Shown: positions 52,976-62,229 of the stretch, in pieces
How the letters are laid out: the number at the start of each line of letters is the position of its first letter
Position numbering within the stretch: the stretch's first letter is position 1
Assembly (NCBI GenBank): GCA_965222335.1
Contig: OZ244944.1
Location: 3,224,001 to 3,288,000 of the forward strand
Length of the DNA: 64,000 nt
Direction: 5' to 3'
Source of the DNA: G965222335 sp965222335
Lineage (GTDB): Bacteria > Pseudomonadota > Gammaproteobacteria > Pseudomonadales > Halieaceae
Notes under the pieces: generated by a model
What the model saw: the letters and a program-made list of their open reading frames with translations, nothing else
Told to the model about the DNA's origin: nothing
The model's database searches: none
Made by a program: the position numbers and the translations under genes

Positions 52976-54364
52976 ATGCTGGCAACACTGAACGATTTTA
53001 TCTGGGGGCAGGTGCTGGTCGTGGTCCTGGTGGCCGTGGGGCTGCTGTATACACTTGCCTCCCGGGGCGTTCAGTTTCGCTATTTCGGGCGCATGTTCTC
53101 GGTACTGCGGGGGGGCATGCACCATGAGAAAGGGCATGTCAGCTCCTTCCAGGCCCTGGTGGTCAGCGTCGCCGGGCGCGTGGGCAGCGGCAATATCGCC
53201 GGCGTGGCGGTAGCCATTACCCTGGGCGGGCCCGGGGCGATCTTCTGGATGTGGATCATCGGCCTGATGGGCATGGCCACGAGTTTTTTCGAGTGCTCGC
53301 TGGCGCAGCTGTTCAAGCGCAGCGAACCCGATGGTACCTACCGCGGTGGGCCGGCCTACTACCTGACCCACGGCGTGCGCCAGAAGTGGCTCGCGGTGAT
53401 TTACTCGGTGCTGCTGCTGATCACCTTTGGCCTCGGCTTCAATGCCTTGCAGTCCTACGTGGTGGCGACGTCCTTGCACGCCTCCTTCGGGGTGCCAACC
53501 TGGATGACGGGCGTGGCGATGGTAGTCCTGATGGGCGGGATCATCTTCGGCGGGATCAAGCGCATCGCGGTGGTAGCGGAAATCGTGGTGCCGCTGATGG
53601 CCCTGGGTTACCTGCTGGCGGCGCTGCTCGTGCTGGGCCTGCACTTCAGCGCGATTCCTGACATGCTGCTGCTGATCGTCAAGAGTGCCTTTGGCCTGGA
53701 GCCGGCGGTGGGGGGCGGCCTGGGAGTTGCCCTGATGCAGGGGGTCAAGCGCGGCCTGTTCAGTAACGAGGCGGGGCTGGGCAGCGCCCCCAACGTGGCC
53801 GCGGTGGCCCATGTACCACACCCGGCGACCCAGGGTATCGTGCAGGCCTTCAGCGTGTTTATCGACACGGTCATCATGTGCACCTGCACCGCGCTGATAA
53901 TCCTGCTGTCAGACGTCTACCAGCCCGGGGCCGCGGATGTCTCCGGGGTGGCCCTGACCCAGGGGGCGATGGCCTCCCACGTGGGCGCCTGGGGCGCCGG
54001 CTTTGTCAGCGTGGCACTGGTGATGTTTGCCTTCAGCTCGATCATGTACAACTACTACCTCGGCGAAAACAGCCTCAACTTTTTCAGCGAGGAGAACCAG
54101 ACCCTGTTCAACATCTTCCGCTGCCTGGTGCTCGGGCTGTTACTGTGGGGCTCCCTGCAGGATCTGGGTACCGTGTTCGGCTTCGCGGATCTCACCATGG
54201 GGCTGCTTGGCCTGGCCAACCTCGTGGGCCTGGTGTGGATGTTCCGTATCGGTATGCGCCTGCTCGCGGATTACGATGCCCAGCTCGCGGCGGGCGGGGA
54301 ACCGCGTTTTGACCCCGAGCAGTGGCGTGACGTGGATATCGACCCCGCCGCCTGGCGCGACTGA
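52976..54364 (+). CDS. Alanine/glycine:cation symporter family protein (AGCS)
   Basis: 462-aa sodium-coupled amino-acid symporter with about 10-11 membrane segments and AGCS marks: GRVGSGNIAGVAVAITLGGPGAIFWMW, SFFECSLAQLFK, and KRGLFSNEAGLGSAPNVAAVA. Substrate is expected to be alanine, glycine or D-alanine; with ald elsewhere in the window this could feed alanine catabolism. It is convergent with the cardiolipin synthase gene, with 5 bp between stops. Confidence 0.93.
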   Translation: MLATLNDFIWGQVLVVVLVAVGLLYTLASRGVQFRYFGRMFSVLRGGMHHEKGHVSSFQALVVSVAGRVGSGNIAGVAVAITLGGPGAIFWMWIIGLMGMATSFFECSLAQLFKRSEPDGTYRGGPAYYLTHGVRQKWLAVIYSVLLLITFGLGFNALQSYVVATSLHASFGVPTWMTGVAMVVLMGGIIFGGIKRIAVVAEIVVPLMALGYLLAALLVLGLHFSAIPDMLLLIVKSAFGLEPAVGGGLGVALMQGVKRGLFSNEAGLGSAPNVAAVAHVPHPATQGIVQAFSVFIDTVIMCTCTALIILLSDVYQPGAADVSGVALTQGAMASHVGAWGAGFVSVALVMFAFSSIMYNYYLGENSLNFFSEENQTLFNIFRCLVLGLLLWGSLQDLGTVFGFADLTMGLLGLANLVGLVWMFRIGMRLLADYDAQLAAGGEPRFDPEQWRDVDIDPAAWRD

Positions 54365-54369
54365 TCCGC

Positions 54370-55815
54370 CTAGAGCACTGGGGAAAACAAACGGGCGATG
54401 CCCATGCCCAGGGGAAACCAGGCAGGTTTTCCCGCCAGCTCTTCCGGGGTGACTCGCCGGGAGCGACCCAGGTCCTCCTCGAGCATGGTCTGCACCTGCT
54501 CGCAAAAGGCCTCATTGTGCACCAGCGCGGTAATCTCGAAGTTCAGCCGGAATGAACGGTTGTCGAAATTCGCGGTGCCCACGCCCGCGACCTTGTTGTC
54601 CATCAGCAGTACTTTCTGGTGCATGAAGCCGCCCTGGTAGCGGTAGACCTTCACCCCGGCGGGCAGCAGCTCGCGGGTAAAGGCCCAGTTGGCCATCCCG
54701 ACCACGGGCCCATCGGGCTCATCGGGGATGAGCAGGCGCACATCGACCCCGCGCAGGGCCGCCAGCTGCAGGGCGGAAATAATGCCGCGGTCCGGCACGA
54801 AGTAGGGGCTGGCAATCCAGATGCTGAAGCGCGCCTCGACGATTACCTGGTGGAACATCAGGCTCGCTTCCTCCAGGGTGCTCGCCGGGTCGCTGGCGAA
54901 GACCAGGATATCGGCATTGCCCGCCCGCTCGGCCTCGAGGCGGCGGTCCACGCCCAGGGAGGAGCGGGTCGCCCAGCGCCAGTCGGTGGCGAAGGCGTGC
55001 TCGGCGCTCAGGACCGCGGGGCCGGCGAAGCGCACGTGGGTGTCGCGCCAGTGGCCGATCTTCGGGTTCTGTCCCAGGTACTCGTCGCCGATATTATGCC
55101 CGCCCACCCAGGCCTGCTTGCCGTCAACAACCACGATCTTGCGGTGATTGCGGAAGTTGAGCTGGAAGCGGTTGCGCCGGCCCTGGGTGGTGTTGAAGGC
55201 GGCGACCTTGACCCCGGTCAGCTCCAGCTGCCGGCAGAGCTTGCTGCGGTGAAACTTGCGGCTGCCGATCTCGTCGTAGAGGAGTCGTACCTGCACGCCC
55301 GCGCGGGCCTTGTCCGAGAGGATGCGGCCAATGCGTGCGCCCAGTTTATCGTCCCGGATGATGTAGAACTCGATCAGGATGTAGCGCTCGGCGGCGCGCA
55401 GCCCCGCCTCGATGCTGGCGAAAGTCTCCTGGCCATTGATCAGCAGCTCCACTTCGTTGCCGGTGCTGCCGGGCGTGCGGCTGAGATTGTACAGGCTGTT
55501 GTAGAGCGGCAGTTCCTCGGAGAAGTCGATCACGAACTTGTCCAGCGCGTTGTTGGTCTGCTTGAGCAGCGCGCGGGTTTCCTGCTCGATCTCCTGGCGC
55601 TGTTCCAGGTAGCCCTCGAAGCGATTGCGACCGAATACCAGGTAGAAGGGGAAGGCAATATAGGGAACGGTGAGTAGCGAGATAGCCCAGGCGATCGCGC
55701 CCTGGGCGGTGCGTACCCGCATGATGGCCTCGATCGCGGACAGGATCGCCATGAGGTAAAACAGGACCACGGCCGCGGCGATGACCTCGCTGTAGAGTTG
55801 CCAGTTCATTGCCAT
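54370..55815 (-). CDS. cls: Cardiolipin synthase
   Basis: 481-aa phospholipase-D superfamily enzyme that condenses phosphatidylglycerol into cardiolipin. There are two N-terminal membrane segments (about 12-30 and 38-60) and two HKD motifs: NHRKIVVVDGKQAWVGGHN and MHQKVLLMDNKVAGVGTANFDNRSF. This is the ClsA-type layout. It is convergent with the AGCS gene. Confidence 0.95.
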   Translation of the reverse strand: MAMNWQLYSEVIAAAVVLFYLMAILSAIEAIMRVRTAQGAIAWAISLLTVPYIAFPFYLVFGRNRFEGYLEQRQEIEQETRALLKQTNNALDKFVIDFSEELPLYNSLYNLSRTPGSTGNEVELLINGQETFASIEAGLRAAERYILIEFYIIRDDKLGARIGRILSDKARAGVQVRLLYDEIGSRKFHRSKLCRQLELTGVKVAAFNTTQGRRNRFQLNFRNHRKIVVVDGKQAWVGGHNIGDEYLGQNPKIGHWRDTHVRFAGPAVLSAEHAFATDWRWATRSSLGVDRRLEAERAGNADILVFASDPASTLEEASLMFHQVIVEARFSIWIASPYFVPDRGIISALQLAALRGVDVRLLIPDEPDGPVVGMANWAFTRELLPAGVKVYRYQGGFMHQKVLLMDNKVAGVGTANFDNRSFRLNFEITALVHNEAFCEQVQTMLEEDLGRSRRVTPEELAGKPAWFPLGMGIARLFSPVL

Positions 55816-55962
55816 CTCAGTCTATCAGGGCTGCATCGCAGTCCATACAGAATTTTTCCCGCGCATGCGCTTATTCCCCCATGGTCTATATTGAAGGGGC
55901 TGGCGGCTTGCCAGTATGCACAGTTCACAAGAAACCCATGATCAAGAATCAAGGTGAAGAAA

Positions 55963-56388
55963 ATGAAAAGACTGTTACTGGTAGCACTACTGGCCTTCCC
56001 GGTGTCCGCCCTTGCCGAGTACGACTACGATTGGGGTACCTACTGGACCGTGACCAGCGTGGATACGCACCCCGGGCACTTCGACGACTACGTGTCCAAC
56101 CTGAACGAGGTCTGGCGCCGCTCGATGGAAATGCTGATGAAGGACGGTAAAGTCGTCAGCTACAAAATGTTTGGCAACGTCCATGCCCGGGATGACGAGC
56201 CCGACATGTGGCTGATGGTCGAGTGGAAGTCGGGCGCTGCCGGCCTGGATACCCCCCGCGACTATTGGGACGCCAATGCGAAAAAGCTGTTCGGTTCGCT
56301 GGAGGAAGGCACCGAGGCGAATGTCGAGCGCGGTGAGCTGCGCCGGATCATGAGCGAGGTGCTGCTGCGCGAGATGAGCTTCAAGTAA
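55963..56388 (+). CDS. Small exported protein of unknown function
   Basis: 141 aa with a clear signal peptide (MKRLLLVALLAFPVSALA, cut before EYDYDWG). The mature part (about 123 aa) is rich in Trp, Met and charged residues; its pattern, TYWTVTSVDTHPGHFDDYVSNLNEVWRRSME..., resembles dimeric alpha-beta-barrel (ABM-like) proteins, but I do not recognise a family. The ATG at 55963 follows AAGGTGA; GTG 55954 is an alternative. It stands alone, convergent with the phosphatase gene. Confidence 0.75.
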   Translation: MKRLLLVALLAFPVSALAEYDYDWGTYWTVTSVDTHPGHFDDYVSNLNEVWRRSMEMLMKDGKVVSYKMFGNVHARDDEPDMWLMVEWKSGAAGLDTPRDYWDANAKKLFGSLEEGTEANVERGELRRIMSEVLLREMSFK

Positions 56389-56400
56389 AGCGAAGCAGCC

Positions 56401-56423
56401 CTGAATACATTACTAGTATTCAG
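56401..56423. terminator. Hairpin between convergent genes
   Basis: CTGAATAC (56401-56408), a 7-base loop, and GTATTCAG (56416-56423) form a perfect 8-bp stem between two convergent genes, 12 bases after one stop and 6 before the other. It lacks a strong T-run on either side but is well placed as a bidirectional terminator. Confidence 0.55.
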
Positions 56424-56429
56424 AGTTGC

Positions 56430-57332
56430 TTAAACGGGTTCCAGCAGCTGGGTGCGCAGGCGGCTGACGTCGTCCGCATCCAGCTGCAGGCCCTCGCGTA
56501 CGTAACGCTCGAAACTGCCCCACTCACGATCAATTTCCTGGAAGGCTGCCTGTAGCCAGGTGGCCTTTACGCCCAGGAGTTCCCCCAACTTGTCCGCCGC
56601 TTCCTCGCCCTTGAACAGGCGCAGCAGGAGCAGGTCCGTGCGCCGCGCGTCCAGGGCCCGGTCGCCGCTGGCGAGGTAATCTGCCATCACCTGTGCCTCG
56701 GGTACGCCGAGAATGCGCAGGAGTATGGCGGATGCGAAGCCGGTGCGATCCTTGCCGGCGGTGCAGTGCCACAGCACCGGTTTGCCATCGGCGGCCTGCA
56801 CGCTCTGGATAAACTCGCGGAACTGGGGGGTGAACTCGGTGGCGAACTGGCGATTGGCGCTGAGCATGAAGTGATCGGGTTCAAAGCCGCTCATGTCGCC
56901 TTCTTCAATTGCCGCGCGCAATTCACCCACCATTGCCTGGTTGCCATCGTCCAGCACGGGGATTGCCAACTGCCTGAACCGGGGCTCCGGGGGCAGGCGA
57001 TTGGGCTCCTCGGCTTTCTCCGCGGCCGAGCGAAAATCCACCAGCATCTCCAGCTCCAGGCGCTGCAGTTGCTCCAGGTCGTGGTCGCTGGCGTGGCCCA
57101 GGGTGCCGGCACGGTACAGCCTGCCCCAGCGCACCTGCCGGTTATCCCCCGTGCGGTAGCCCCCGAGATCGCGGAAGTTGGCAATGCCGTCGAAATTGAG
57201 AACCCGGTGCGCCTCGCGCTGGGCGGGAGGCAGTTCCGCCGGCACCGCCACCGGCGCCGACGGCACGAACTGGATCGCGGCGAAAGCGATCAGGCCGATG
57301 CCGAAAGCGGCGGCGAGCAGTCGCTGTTTCAT
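56430..57332 (-). CDS. Tyrosine-protein phosphatase, Y_phosphatase3/DSP-like, membrane-anchored or exported
   Basis: 300-aa protein with an N-terminal hydrophobic segment (about 5-25) and the Cys-dependent phosphatase loop HCTAGKDRTGFASAILLRILG (Cx5R). The N-terminal block NFDGIANFRDLGGYRTGDNRQVRWGRLYRAGTL is typical of the PF13350 group, whose members include bacterial tyrosine phosphatases and phosphoinositide-like phosphatases. Export to the periplasm or secretion is likely. Substrate unknown. Confidence 0.86.
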   Translation of the reverse strand: MKQRLLAAAFGIGLIAFAAIQFVPSAPVAVPAELPPAQREAHRVLNFDGIANFRDLGGYRTGDNRQVRWGRLYRAGTLGHASDHDLEQLQRLELEMLVDFRSAAEKAEEPNRLPPEPRFRQLAIPVLDDGNQAMVGELRAAIEEGDMSGFEPDHFMLSANRQFATEFTPQFREFIQSVQAADGKPVLWHCTAGKDRTGFASAILLRILGVPEAQVMADYLASGDRALDARRTDLLLLRLFKGEEAADKLGELLGVKATWLQAAFQEIDREWGSFERYVREGLQLDADDVSRLRTQLLEPV

Positions 57333-57377
57333 CCTGTGCTCCGGAGTCTGGCCGTGTAGTGGCCCGGGCCGCCGGGA

Positions 57378-57737
57378 TCAGGACTGGACCATGTTTTCCG
57401 GGCCCCAGTAGGCTTTCATGCTCTTCACCTTGCCGGCGTCATCAAACTCGAACACATCGATCACGTCCATGTGCATGTTGGGCAAGCGCACCTGGAAGGG
57501 GAAGGCGACGGCATTACCGGCACAGCGCGGGGTACCAGTCAGGGCCAGTTTCGCGCCGGCTCCCATGGCACCCTCGTAAAACGCGCAGATGGCGTCGAGG
57601 CCGTGATGGGGGTCAGTACCTACCGGGTCTTCCACGGTGGCGTCCTCGGCGTACAGCTCGCGAATTATCTGTAAGTCCTGCGCGGCAAAGGCGGCAACGT
57701 AACGATCCACCGCGGCCAGTTTGTCTTTGTGTTCCAT
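57378..57737 (-). CDS. Ketosteroid isomerase-like protein (NTF2 fold)
   Basis: 119-aa protein strongly resembling steroid delta-isomerase of Comamonas: DRYVAAFAAQDLQIIRELYAEDATVEDPVG and VIDVFEFDDAGKVKSMKAYWG. The three catalytic residues align as Y13 (DRY), D37 (VEDPVG) and D94 (VIDVF), matching Tyr14/Asp38/Asp99. A 3-oxo-delta5 to delta4 steroid isomerase, or an isomerase of a related polycyclic substrate, is the best reading. It lies 49 bp downstream of the acyl-CoA dehydrogenase pair on the same strand. Confidence 0.82.
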   Translation of the reverse strand: MEHKDKLAAVDRYVAAFAAQDLQIIRELYAEDATVEDPVGTDPHHGLDAICAFYEGAMGAGAKLALTGTPRCAGNAVAFPFQVRLPNMHMDVIDVFEFDDAGKVKSMKAYWGPENMVQS

Positions 57738-57786
57738 GATTGTGCTCCTCGGCTGCTATCAGCCTGTTATGGTTCTGTTGATCAGT

Positions 57787-58923
57787 CTAGAAGCCGCTGA
57801 GACTCGCGTAGCGGTCCTTGTGGAAGCCGGTGTCGCCGAAGGCCTGCATCGCCACGCGTGCGCGCTTCAGGAAAAAACCGATCTCCAGTTCGTCAGTGAC
57901 GCCGATGCCGCCGTGCATCTGCACCGCCTCGTTGGTCACGAGCTTCACCAGGTCATTGAGGCGGGCCTTGGCCAGGCTCGCCAGCAGCGGTAGCTGCTCC
58001 GGGGTCTCGTCTACCGCGCTCAGCGCCTGCAGGATCACGGACTGGGCCAGTTCGATATCGGTCTGCATCTTTGCTGCGCGATGTTGCAGGGCCTGGAAGC
58101 TGCCGATCAGGGCGCCAAACTGTTTGCGTTCCTTGAGATAGGCCACCGTGCGCTCGAAGGCCTCCCGCGCCAGCCCCAGCATTTCCGCACTGAGAGCGAC
58201 CCGGGCACGATCCAGCACCGGCTCCAGGATGTCCCGGGCCTGCCCGGCGTCGCCGATGACCTGTTCCGCAGAGACCTGAACGTCCTTGAAGCTGATATTC
58301 GCGGCGTTGCGACTGTCTGCCAGCACGGTGCGCTCGCGGCTGATACCGTCGGTGTCCGCCGGCAGGCAGACAAGGCTCAGGCCCTCGGGACTGTCATCTG
58401 CGCCCTCGCTGCGTGCTACCACGATCAGGTGATCGGCGCTGTGGCCATCAATCACGAAGGTCTTGCAGCCGTTCAGGCGCCAGCCGTCCGCTCCCGGCTC
58501 CAGGCGGGTGGCGATGTGCCACGGCCGATGATGGGGGTGCTCCTCCAGCGCCAGCGCCAGGGTCGCGTCGCCGGCGGCGACGGCTGGCAGCAGTGCTTCC
58601 TTCTGCGCTTCGCTGCCGCCGAGCAACAGGGCCGTGGCCCCCACGGTGCTGGCCAGCAGTGGTGAAGCGGTCAGGCTGCGCCCGGTCTCCTCCAGCACGA
58701 CACCCAGGCCGGTGAAGCCGAATTCCAGGCCACCGTAGGCTTCCGGCAATACAATACCGGCCCAGCCCATCTCGCTCATTTCGCGCCACAGGTCTGCGTC
58801 GTAGCCCAGCGGATCCCCGCTGTCGCGCAGCCGACGCAGGGCGGCGACCGGTGCGCGCTGATCCAGGAATTCCCGCGCCGTGTCCCGGAGCAGGCGCTGT
58901 TCCTCGTTAAGTACCAATGCCAT
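57787..58923 (-). CDS. Acyl-CoA dehydrogenase subunit retaining FAD motif but lacking C-terminal catalytic Glu (FadE29-like)
   Basis: 378-aa protein of the acyl-CoA dehydrogenase family. RKQFGALIGSFQALQHRAAKMQ and VQMHGGIGVTDELEIGFFLKRA give the FAD-binding Gln/HGG features. The C-terminal EGT(S/N) segment with the catalytic Glu is absent (it ends FGDTGFHKDRYASLSGF), and the N-terminal half lacks the usual TEPxxGSD loop (LALALEEHPHHRPWH instead). This is the pattern of one half of heteromeric alpha2beta2 dehydrogenases known from actinobacterial steroid side-chain degradation. Its partner is the adjacent gene. Confidence 0.88.
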   Translation of the reverse strand: MALVLNEEQRLLRDTAREFLDQRAPVAALRRLRDSGDPLGYDADLWREMSEMGWAGIVLPEAYGGLEFGFTGLGVVLEETGRSLTASPLLASTVGATALLLGGSEAQKEALLPAVAAGDATLALALEEHPHHRPWHIATRLEPGADGWRLNGCKTFVIDGHSADHLIVVARSEGADDSPEGLSLVCLPADTDGISRERTVLADSRNAANISFKDVQVSAEQVIGDAGQARDILEPVLDRARVALSAEMLGLAREAFERTVAYLKERKQFGALIGSFQALQHRAAKMQTDIELAQSVILQALSAVDETPEQLPLLASLAKARLNDLVKLVTNEAVQMHGGIGVTDELEIGFFLKRARVAMQAFGDTGFHKDRYASLSGF

Positions 58924-58945
58924 GGTTGTGATCCTTAATGCGCGG

Positions 58946-60136
58946 TTAGCCTGCCTGGGGCAGCTCGAGTACGTTCTTGGCGATCACGTTCAGCTGCACT
59001 TCCGAGGTGCCGCCGGCGATGGTCATTGCCTTGGACATTGCCCACAGGCGCAGGGTATCAATCTCGGCGGTGCTGAATGACTCGCCTTCCCAGCCCAAAC
59101 CGCGAGTGCCCATGATCGCCAGCAGCAGTTCGCTCTTGGTTTTCTCTGCCTCGGTGCCCACGTATTTCATCACCAGCGGCGCCGGGCTGCGTACGCCCGC
59201 AGCACGCTCTTCAAAACAGCGGAAGTGGGTCAGGCCAATGGCGTGCATCTGCATTTCGTACTCCACCAGGTCGCTGCGCAGCTGTGCATCCTGCAGGCGC
59301 CCGTCGGCGAACTCCAGGTATTCGCGGGCCGCCTCTCGCGGCGCTACGGCCTGCCGCGGTGAATCGCCGCCCATTTCCGACATCAGCTTGCGCTCGTGGA
59401 CCAGCAGCGCCTTGGCGATGGACCAGCCCTGGTTGAGTTCCCCCACCAGGTTCTCGCGCGGTACCCGGACATTGTCGAAGAAGGTCTGGCAGAATTCCGA
59501 CTCGCCGCTGATCAGCTGGATCGGGGTGGTGCTGACGCCCTCGGTCGCCATGTCGATCAGCAGGAAGCTGATGCCCTCCTGCTTCTTCGCGGCCGGATCG
59601 GTGCGCACCAGGCAGAAGATCCAGTCGGATTTGTCCGCCGAGGTCGTCCAGATCTTGCTGCCATTGACCAGGAAATGATCGCCCTGGTCTTCCGCCCGCG
59701 TCTGCAGACTGGCGAGGTCTGAACCCGCGCCGGGCTCGGAGTAGCCCTGGCACCAGCGAATCTCGCCGTTAACAATGGCCCGCAGGTGGTGCTGCTTCTG
59801 CTCCTCGTTGCCATACTCCAGCAGCGCCGGCCCCAGCATCCAGACGCCCAGGCTGTACAGCGGAGTGCGCGCATTGATGCGTTTCATTTCCTCTTTCAGG
59901 ATGCGGCCCTGCTGGGGCGAGAGACCGCCGCCGCCATAGGCGGTGGGCCATTCCGGTGCGGTCCAGCCGCGGTCACGCATCCGCTCGAACCACAGGCGCG
60001 CGTCCTCGCTGGGAAACTTGCCGTCGCGGCCACCCCAGAACTGGTCCTCGGGTGTGGCGGGCTGGCGCTGGCTCTCGGGGCAGTTCTGCTCCAGCCAGGC
60101 GCGGGTGTCGGCTCGAAACTGCTCTAGCTCATCCAC
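58946..60136 (-). CDS. Acyl-CoA dehydrogenase subunit with SEPGAGSD loop but lacking the QxHGGxG motif (FadE28-like)
   Basis: 396-aa protein. It has the FAD/substrate loop WCQGYSEPGAGSDLASLQTRAE and WTTSADKSDWIFCLVR. The region that should read QxHGGxG is LLAIMGTRGLGWEG, and the C-terminal motif is IAGGTSEVQLNVIAKNVL, with Gly in place of the usual Glu of the EGT motif. What it lacks, the gene 22 bp downstream supplies. This complementarity suggests one heteromeric enzyme. Confidence 0.88.
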   Translation of the reverse strand: MDELEQFRADTRAWLEQNCPESQRQPATPEDQFWGGRDGKFPSEDARLWFERMRDRGWTAPEWPTAYGGGGLSPQQGRILKEEMKRINARTPLYSLGVWMLGPALLEYGNEEQKQHHLRAIVNGEIRWCQGYSEPGAGSDLASLQTRAEDQGDHFLVNGSKIWTTSADKSDWIFCLVRTDPAAKKQEGISFLLIDMATEGVSTTPIQLISGESEFCQTFFDNVRVPRENLVGELNQGWSIAKALLVHERKLMSEMGGDSPRQAVAPREAAREYLEFADGRLQDAQLRSDLVEYEMQMHAIGLTHFRCFEERAAGVRSPAPLVMKYVGTEAEKTKSELLLAIMGTRGLGWEGESFSTAEIDTLRLWAMSKAMTIAGGTSEVQLNVIAKNVLELPQAG

Positions 60137-60392
60137 GGTAGCTATCTCCTGGATTGTCCTGTCGGCGCGAGTGCGGGTGTCGGCGCCGGGTTGCTCAGCC
60201 TGTCAGCATAATACCCCGGCGCGCGCAGGCAATGACTTTAGCAGTCAGCCACTGTGACAAAACAGTACAGCCGCGGTCGGGGACGCCAATACCCGGGCGC
60301 CGGTACAGTGCCGCGAACCGGTTAGCGTTGACCGCTCTTGCCCGCGGCGGCATGCTCGCGGTTTCCCCCCGAAACAGAATAAGGAACAGGGC

Positions 60393-61142
60393 ATGCAGCG
60401 ATTCTCCGGCAAGGTGGTACTGGTGACTGGCGCCGGTAGCGGTATCGGTAAGGGCAGCGCCCTGCGTATTGGCGCCGAGGGTGGTTCCATCTACTGCGTC
60501 GACCTCGACCTCGCCGCCGCAGAGGCGACCGCGGCGCTGATTCGCGAGGCGGGGGGCAGCGCTGCTGCCAAGGCCTGTGACGTGAGCGATGAAGCCCAGG
60601 TGGCGGCCTGCGTGGCGGCCTGCGTCGAGGAATACGGCAGCCTGTACTCGGTCATCAATATGGCCGGCATCCTGCGCTTTGACGATGCGCGCGAGATCGA
60701 TGTTGCACGCTGGAACCAGGTGCTGGCGATCAATCTCACCGGCACCATGCTGATGTGTCGCGAGGCCCTGCCTCACCTGATTGACAGCAAGGGCAGCATC
60801 GTCAACGCGGCCTCCACGGCGGCCCTGTCCGGCCTGCCCTGCGGCGCTGCCTACGCGGCGAGCAAGGGCGGGGTCCTGTCGATGACCCGCTGTATCGCGG
60901 TGGATTTCGCCAAGCAGGGAGTGCGGGCGAACTGCGTCTGCCCGGGAGATATCAACTCGGGGATGACCGCGGATATAGACTGGCCCGCGACCATGGACTT
61001 CGACCTGATGCCCCGCATCATGTCCCTCTCAGGCCCCAAGGACCCGGAAGCGATTGCCGGGGTGATCGCGATGCTGGCGTCCGAGGACGCGATTCATATC
61101 ACCGGCGAGGATGTGCGGGTGGACGGCGGCACGCTGTCCTGA
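60393..61142 (+). CDS. Short-chain dehydrogenase/reductase
   Basis: 249-aa classical SDR. Cofactor motif TGAGSGIGKGSAL (about 10-22), NMAGILRF, catalytic Ser in NAASTAALSG, YAASKGG (YxxxK) and RVDGGTLS at the end. The Asp in CVDLDLAAAEA after the second strand favours NAD. It is divergent from the acyl-CoA dehydrogenase pair; substrate could be a hydroxysteroid or hydroxyacyl compound. Confidence 0.9.
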   Translation: MQRFSGKVVLVTGAGSGIGKGSALRIGAEGGSIYCVDLDLAAAEATAALIREAGGSAAAKACDVSDEAQVAACVAACVEEYGSLYSVINMAGILRFDDAREIDVARWNQVLAINLTGTMLMCREALPHLIDSKGSIVNAASTAALSGLPCGAAYAASKGGVLSMTRCIAVDFAKQGVRANCVCPGDINSGMTADIDWPATMDFDLMPRIMSLSGPKDPEAIAGVIAMLASEDAIHITGEDVRVDGGTLS

Positions 61143-61153
61143 GCGCCCGCCCC

Positions 61154-62221
61154 CTACTGTGACTCCGCCAGTACCACCACGGCTTCCCAGCTGTCCTTGC
61201 CGCGCCGCAGGGTGACTTTCAGCCGGTCACCCGGCCGGTGCTGTTCCAGGATGCTGAAGAAATCATCGTTGCTGCGCACCGCGCGCCCTTCGATCGCGGT
61301 AATCACATCGCCGAGCATGATCTCGCCCCGGGAATTGCGGTAGGCGCCGCGAATACCCGCCTCGGCGGCGGGCAGTGAGGGAAACACGCGCACGATGGGC
61401 ACGCCCTCGATCCGGTAGCGCCGGATCCAGCGATCGCTGGCCAGCTCCAGGCCCATGATTGGCCGCTGGATACGGCCGTAGGCGATCAGCTGGGGAATCA
61501 CCTCCCGCACCGTATTCACCGGGATCGCGAAACCGATCCCGGCGCTGGCCCCGCTGGGGCTGTAGATCGCCGTGTTGACGCCCACCAGCTGCCCCAGGGA
61601 GTTGAGCAGCGGGCCGCCGGAATTCCCCGGGTTGATTGCGGCATCCGTCTGGATCACGCCGCGGATGGTGCGGTTGCCCGGCGCCTTGATCTCTCGTCCC
61701 AGGGCACTGACCACGCCGGTGGTGAGCGTGGTATCCAGGCCGAAGGGATTGCCAATGGCCAGCACCTTGCGGCCCACGCTGAGTTCCGAGGAGTCGCCTA
61801 TCGGCAGGGTCACCAGGTCTTCCGGGGGCTCCTTGATACGCAGCACCGCGAGGTCTTTTTCCGGGGCAATGCCAATCACCTCCGCGTCGTATTCGGACTG
61901 GTCCTGCAGGGTCACGGTGAGGCGCTGGGCACCGGCGATCACGTGAAAGTTGGTGACCACCAGGCCCCCGCTGTCCCAGATAAAACCGCTGCCGGAACCC
62001 CGGGGGATCTCGTAGATATCCAGGGAAAAGAAATCCCGCCGCAGGGCCTTGTTGGTCACGAACACAACCGCCGGGCTCGCGCGGCTGAAGATCTCGGTCG
62101 TGTTGGTTTCTTCCTCGGTGGCGAAGCTCAGGTAATCAGGCGTCGCCTGCGCGGGCTTGCTGGCCGCGCCCAGGCAGGTGAGCAGCAGCAGGCCAATGAG
62201 GGCGCGCAGTGTTACCGCCAT
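61154..62221 (-). CDS. Periplasmic trypsin-like serine protease (HtrA/Deg family, one PDZ)
   Basis: 355-aa S1C protease. A signal peptide (LRALIGLLLLTCLGAASKPAQA) precedes the protease domain with His in VVTNFHVIAGAQ, Asp in EKDLAVLRI and Ser in DAAINPGNSGGPLLNSLGQLVG, then a single PDZ domain (IMLGDVITAIEGRAVRSNDDFFSILEQHRPGDRLKVTLRRG). The one-PDZ plan resembles DegS/AlgW, but the sequence is closer in feel to plant/cyanobacterial Deg proteases, and a cleavable signal is likely. I do not assign a symbol. Confidence 0.92.
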   Translation of the reverse strand: MAVTLRALIGLLLLTCLGAASKPAQATPDYLSFATEEETNTTEIFSRASPAVVFVTNKALRRDFFSLDIYEIPRGSGSGFIWDSGGLVVTNFHVIAGAQRLTVTLQDQSEYDAEVIGIAPEKDLAVLRIKEPPEDLVTLPIGDSSELSVGRKVLAIGNPFGLDTTLTTGVVSALGREIKAPGNRTIRGVIQTDAAINPGNSGGPLLNSLGQLVGVNTAIYSPSGASAGIGFAIPVNTVREVIPQLIAYGRIQRPIMGLELASDRWIRRYRIEGVPIVRVFPSLPAAEAGIRGAYRNSRGEIMLGDVITAIEGRAVRSNDDFFSILEQHRPGDRLKVTLRRGKDSWEAVVVLAESQ

Positions 62222-62229
62222 GGTGAGAC

